Source of the DNA: Echinococcus granulosus
Lineage: Eukaryota > Platyhelminthes > Cestoda > Cyclophyllidea > Taeniidae
Direction of reading: 5' to 3'
Length of the DNA stretch: 64,000 bases
Assembly: GCF_000524195.1 (NCBI RefSeq)
Contig: NW_020170452.1
Coordinates: forward strand, 171,633 to 235,632
The notes beneath the pieces are model-generated. The model was not told where the DNA came from. It searched no databases and worked only from the letters and a program-made list of their open reading frames with translations. Of the stretch, positions 56,201 to 62,200 are shown piece after piece; position 1 is the first letter of the stretch, and every line of letters starts with the position of its first letter. Made by a program: the position numbers and the translations under genes.

Positions 56201-59200
56201 CCAGTGAAGAAGGGCATTTTGCAGTTGTGCGTAATGCGTGTGCACCCATTCCACAAGTCGGCTCCACTGAGTAGCCAGAGTGGCTATACGTCCCTCGACA
56301 TTGGCATCTCGTGCGTCTGGAGTTTCGGAGGGCACCAAAATAACAATATCTTGCATGTGTTGGGCTAACTTTTCACCAGATTCAAGGTAATTTTCTAGTC
56401 TACGGTTGGCGACCAGTTGAGACTTCAGCTCTTGTACAGTTGTTCCGAAGCGTTCTGTTGCTTGTCGGTCCCTGTAGGTAGTTACAAGAAATTTTTTATT
56501 TTATAGCCTCTTTTGATGTTATTTTTTATTTTCAAAAGGGAGCAAAGGAGTGCCATCTGAGCACTAGATGACACGCCTGGAAAGTACTTAACAGTTCTCT
56601 TTAGAATGTAATCAAATATAAAACATCTACTAATTAGGTATAAGTAGACGCTGATTTTAATGGGACTCGTTTTCAAAAGCACTCACCTTTCCCATTCAAG
56701 CATTTTCAGTTGTATTTCAACAGCACTCAACACAGCCTCCTGTCGATTGAGCAGACAGCCGGCGAGAAAGCGATTTCCAGCTTCAGCGGCTCTATTTAAA
56801 TTCGTCCACCGATTTTGAAGAAGGCTGAGCATTTTCTTAACCTCACCAGGTTGTACAAACTGAAGGTGGTCAATTAGCTGACGCTCAGTATCAGAATCAT
56901 CGCCAGTGGTGGAGGATGGAGTCGTGTTGGAGATTCTTTGAACATGTTCGGCTAGATTAGCAAGTCGTTGTCCGTAGCGTAAGCAACGACGGAACATTGG
57001 TTCGTGCTTTGTTAAATGGGCAGTCAAATCCTGGGCAGTAAAAAAATTGGGACGGCTTTATTTCCTGTCGAGCTGGATTAAGGTGATATAGTCAACTTAG
57101 GTGGGTTGATGCTTGGATAAATTCCAATCTGTTTAGAGATTTTGGCCTTTAAAATGAATTAAATGGGCAATTTTCACAGAGTTTAAGAGAGAAAATCGTT
57201 GGGTGGTAAATTAGCCCGATTGACAGTGATTGATCCTTCAGCTTGAATGCAAAATCTGTCACTTATGTGGCGGTAAGTCAGCAGTCAAATGAGGCCACAG
57301 GGCTTGGTGAGGGTCGGGAAATCGGAGAGGAAGAAGAGGAGGGGAAGGGGAGGAGAAAAGATCCATCTCGCTACTGCAAAATTACCTTTTGCAGTTCCTT
57401 TTGACACTGTTTTGTGGGACTGACAGGCTAGAGGAGACTTTAAAAAAAACACTACCCGTTTTCCAACAAAAAGCATGAGGTGGCTATTCTACCGGGTTGT
57501 TAGGTTTAATGTGGTGCAAACCCCTTTCAGAGAAGGACATAAAACATTTCTGTTTTCCATAATAAACATTCCCTCTTTGCCAATCTTCAGGAAGGTGCTC
57601 GTGTGAAAAGATAACATTCCCTCTATCGTGTAAAAGTCCTGTTACAACAAGTGGATGATTAATTTGGCCGAAAAAAGGGAGATGACTTTCAACTCGATGA
57701 CGGAGGCTCTCGTCAGGCGTTTTAATTCTTCCCCACTTCAGCCTACAGTGCGGTGGGTCTTTTGTGTTCGGAATTGTAGTCATCATCCAGGGAGGGGGGA
57801 CTAGGGTGGGAGGGCTATCTCCAGGACAATAGGGAGGATGAGAAGGTGAGGAGACGCCATTACCCTAACGTCCTAAAACACACGTTTTCTGACAGCTAGG
57901 CATTATGTTATGAAGTCTTGCCCTGGAATAGGAATTTAGCCTCTTCTTCCCACCCTTCCCCCTTTTTCCTCCCCGAGTTGACTAATTCTGGCTATTTCCA
58001 AAGCATTTTTCTCGCGTACCGAGTTTTATTGTGTCGTGCAGATAAATCGCAGTCATAAGTGTTTGACCTTCAGGAAATGGACAATTCCTAGTAAATATTT
58101 GCTTTGGCAATCGACTACACGGATGCGCATAAAGCAAGGTCTTCGAATGGGGGCGAACATCCCAGGAGTTGGCCATAATAAGGCATGGGGATAGTTTGGG
58201 AATGGGTGACCGAGGCCACGAGTCTTTTCTCATCACAAGTCAACTAACAAACAAAATCTAGCGGTACCTTTTTATACAAAGGACAAAAAGGAGAGAGAGA
58301 GGGGAAAAAAAGACAGCCTTTGAGGTCTACTGTCACCTGTCAATAAAAGTGACTCTGATTTGTTAAGTTTTCACAACCTCCTCCATTTCAGTGCAGATCA
58401 GTGATTGTTAATCCCTTTTGACTATGTAGAAAGGGTCTGTCGCATCTCACTTGGATAACCTTGACCCACATTCAACCAGGTGGACGAGGGTTCTACGCCA
58501 GGGGTGAAGTGTACCACACCGAGAAACTGATGCATATTTATGCTTTAAAAGGCATGCATATAAACAATCGCATGCACCTTGCAAGTTCTTGAACCTTGCA
58601 AGAAATATTTGCCCCCAAGCGCACTGAAGCAATTCGTGCAAATTTTTGGGGGCAATTACGTCCGCATGGATAACTCTAGGGCAAATCAATCCAATAGAAT
58701 GATGGAATCCATTGAACTTAAATAATTCCACACCAAAATGACACCGACGGTGGTGATGGTTGAAGCTGAACCGATGCTTAGACGAAGGACATTCACAACC
58801 ATGTCAAATGGTGGAAAAACTACCACGCATCCACCACTTCTGCAGGTCGGCCAATAGGAGAGCAGGAGGAATGATCGGAGGAACCGTCGCGCCTTAATTC
58901 TCCCAAAAAATTGTAATAAGCGAGATTTGTAAAAATGGGAAAAGGCAGAAAGAGCGTCTCAATTTCTGCTGCCTATTGCGCATTTAACCGAGTAGATTGG
59001 GATCCTGGACAAATTTTCCCACGTTTAGTTAATAGCACCACTGCCTGTCGCCCCCACCCGCACCCGCCCCTCCAGATGGTCTTCTTCCCAGTGGAGTTCG
59101 TCGAATGGAGAAATTCAACTCTCTCTCAAGACATTTGACAGATCCAATTGCACTGAAGCCAATCTGGACACCAGAAGGAACCCAGGGAGTGGGAGACGCA

Positions 59201-62200
59201 AGACTAGAGGGAGACCACCTTGGAGTTTGAAGGCACACATGAGTCCTCTGGGCTAGTGTTAATAAGCTCTGGCCAGCGCCAGTCTTCCAGCCCTACCTCA
59301 CGTACCCCTTTTAATGACCTTATTATTTACCAGAAGGTTAATTTACGTAGGACCCACCTCATGAGTGTTGAATCGTTTCCTTGCCTCCAACAATCGGCTG
59401 ACAATTGTCTCATTCAACGACTTGACATCATCAATTGGTGACTTTTCCAGGGCAATCAAATCAGCTTTCTCAGCTACTGCCATGGGATCTTGAAGCATTG
59501 CCTTCTCAGTCACCTTGCCATCATCATTAAATGCCTTCAGGTCTGCACAGTTGTCACTCAATCGCTCCTCCATGGACAGCATCCACGCAAGACTGCGTTC
59601 AGCTTTATGTTGAAACTCCGACATATTCAACTGTGCATCCTCCAAGTGACTAACTTCGTCGAGTTCACTAGCCTCCTCCGAGCAGAAGGTCAATTCTGAG
59701 GCTGTTGGAGATGAACTCCTCGAAGATGTGGTCACGACGGTGACGGTGACACCTGCATCGGGTTCGCCCGGAGTGCCAAATTGTGCCTGATTCTCCTAAA
59801 ATGTCAAAACATGTACACCAATTACGCCTCTTTGCCGCTACTTCGAGAGGAGGAAGAAAAAAAGGAGCTTTGAGGATGAATCACTTTGCCATATCTATCA
59901 AACGCTGATCAGATTTTTGCCCCTACCAATTATCTGTGCGGATTAATCGCCTTCAGCTAACTTTACCTCCTTGCTTTTTCTGACGATGGGTTATGCAAAT
60001 CTAAAATATTTTCCTTCTCTCCCCCTCCCCCCCCCAAACCTCCTTCTAGCCCCTTTTATTTGGTAGGTTGATGCTTTGTTCAGGTGAACGTTTAACTGCG
60101 GAGGCATTTCATCCTCTACTCGACGTTATGACTCCTGTCATGCCTCCAGGCTTCTCCAGGCCTTATGCTGGCGTAACTTGTGACGACTACAGAGAGCGCT
60201 CCAGGGGCTATAACGTGGCAGTGTGTCAAGGGGTTTGCTGTGGAAGTCTTGGTTGGTGAAAAAAGGGGGCAAAGGGAAGGAAGGGGATGAACAAGAGGTA
60301 GGGCATGTAAAGCAGACCTATGTCAGCAAGTCGCATGGCAACCTTGATTGACTTCTTTGGCACGAACCAGGAGTACTTCATGAGATCCTCAAAGAGCAAA
60401 AGTGATGGGTAGAAAGCCACCTGATGTGCAGTACTGTTAAGATCTTTTCAGTGGTGGAACTATTGACATGCCACATCACTTCTTTCTTGCCTCCACACAC
60501 TGAATGTGATCAAGAAGGGATCAGAAAGGCGTCAAGTGGCAGTATACCCTCCTCACACTCATTTACATATATCCGAATGGAGCCCCATTCAGCGTCACAA
60601 ATAAGTGACGCTCTGATTTCCTCACCCAACTCCATGTCACAAAGCTATGGGTTAGGACCAAAACAACGGAGTGTTCATGGCCTGAGAACCAGTTGAATAT
60701 GTCACTTCGATGGCATAAACATTAATGTTAAATCGGATCATGGGGTGCAATAAAGTCTCCACCTACCATGGCGGTGGTGCGTATTTCAAATGCCGGTTTA
60801 TTCCTTCGCCGTCGGTCAATTTCAACGGCCAAACGCAGTTCAATCAGGTAGATGGCAACTGACCGTGCATCTACAGCATCGTTGGAGAGTAGATCTTCCG
60901 GTTCGAGAAGTCGTGCCACCGCGAACTCCTTTGTGATGAGATGAAATGCCAGGCCTAAATTCTGCATTGGTGTTTTCTCCAGTCGAAACCGGTAGCTGAA
61001 CAATTCCGGTCTAAAAAAAAAGGGGAGGGGGTTTTCCGTGCTTGTTGGACGTTTGAAAAGTGATGCAAACCAGGTTGGCCCATCATTAAATCCTCACAAA
61101 GCGTAGGTTAATGCTTTGCGGAGTTCTAAAAATAATACTCGGTCGGGACAGCAAAGGTGTTGAATGGCAAGATGACTAGATAAATCGGAATATAATCTAA
61201 AGCACTAAAAACCCTCCCGGAGCTAGAAATTAGCCGGACTTAGCGCCGTCTAGTCGGTTGCCCACTAGGCCTTCGCTTCATCTGACAGCTTAAAACACGG
61301 TGCATGAGAACATTTGTTGAAACTTTTTCAACCCCCCCCCCCAAAAAAAAAAATTCTCCTTCATCGAGGTCGCCAGACGTTTTTCCTAGTTTCTGGATCC
61401 GTAACAATCTAAAACACTTCGTAGTTTGCGCTTTTGTCAAGCCTCGTCCTTATTGGTCAATATCATGAGAAGACTAATATCCCTATCACACGAGTATGAT
61501 CAATCAAAATGCCAGAAATATGCGAGATTTCTTCACTTCAGCACTCCAGACAGCACGTACCATGCTCTGGGTGTAACTCCAGTGCCCCACCCCCTTCCAC
61601 CCGTATGGCACTTCACTAAAAAGCGGCGGCGCCGCCGGTGATTGGTCAATTTGACGGAGGTAGGCTGAGCCGTTTCGCCGCATTTAAAACGTACAAAACC
61701 CCGGTTAAAAAGGAAGCTAACTTGAAAATGCATCTATAAGTAGGCATTGGAGCACACCTATCAACACCGAAGAAGCGTAGACAAGACGTTGTTTACAAGG
61801 AAAAATTGGGGGCCATTTATTTATGCTAAGGCTGGCTTTACGCTCAGATGGCGGAGCAAAACATTGCTACTTTTGAAGACTTTTTTTTTTAAAGAAAACT
61901 AGTGAATCTCGAATGCATACCTTTGCTGATTAATTATAGCCAGGAATGCGAGTCCATCACGCCAAGATGTTGTGTAATTGCAGATATTTACGCCTTCATA
62001 TCTAGGGCGGAGGAAAAGGAATAGTTGAATTAAACATGGAAAAGGAGGTAGGCAAGAAATGGAAGCCTGACAGTCACAGTCGGCAAGGTTGCCACATCAC
62101 TCTCACAAGCAAACGCGCACCCACGGGAAACAACCAAAGCCCTGAAACTGGGTGATGTTGACGAGGTGTCACTAAGGCGTGGAGGTGGCTTCAAAACCTT

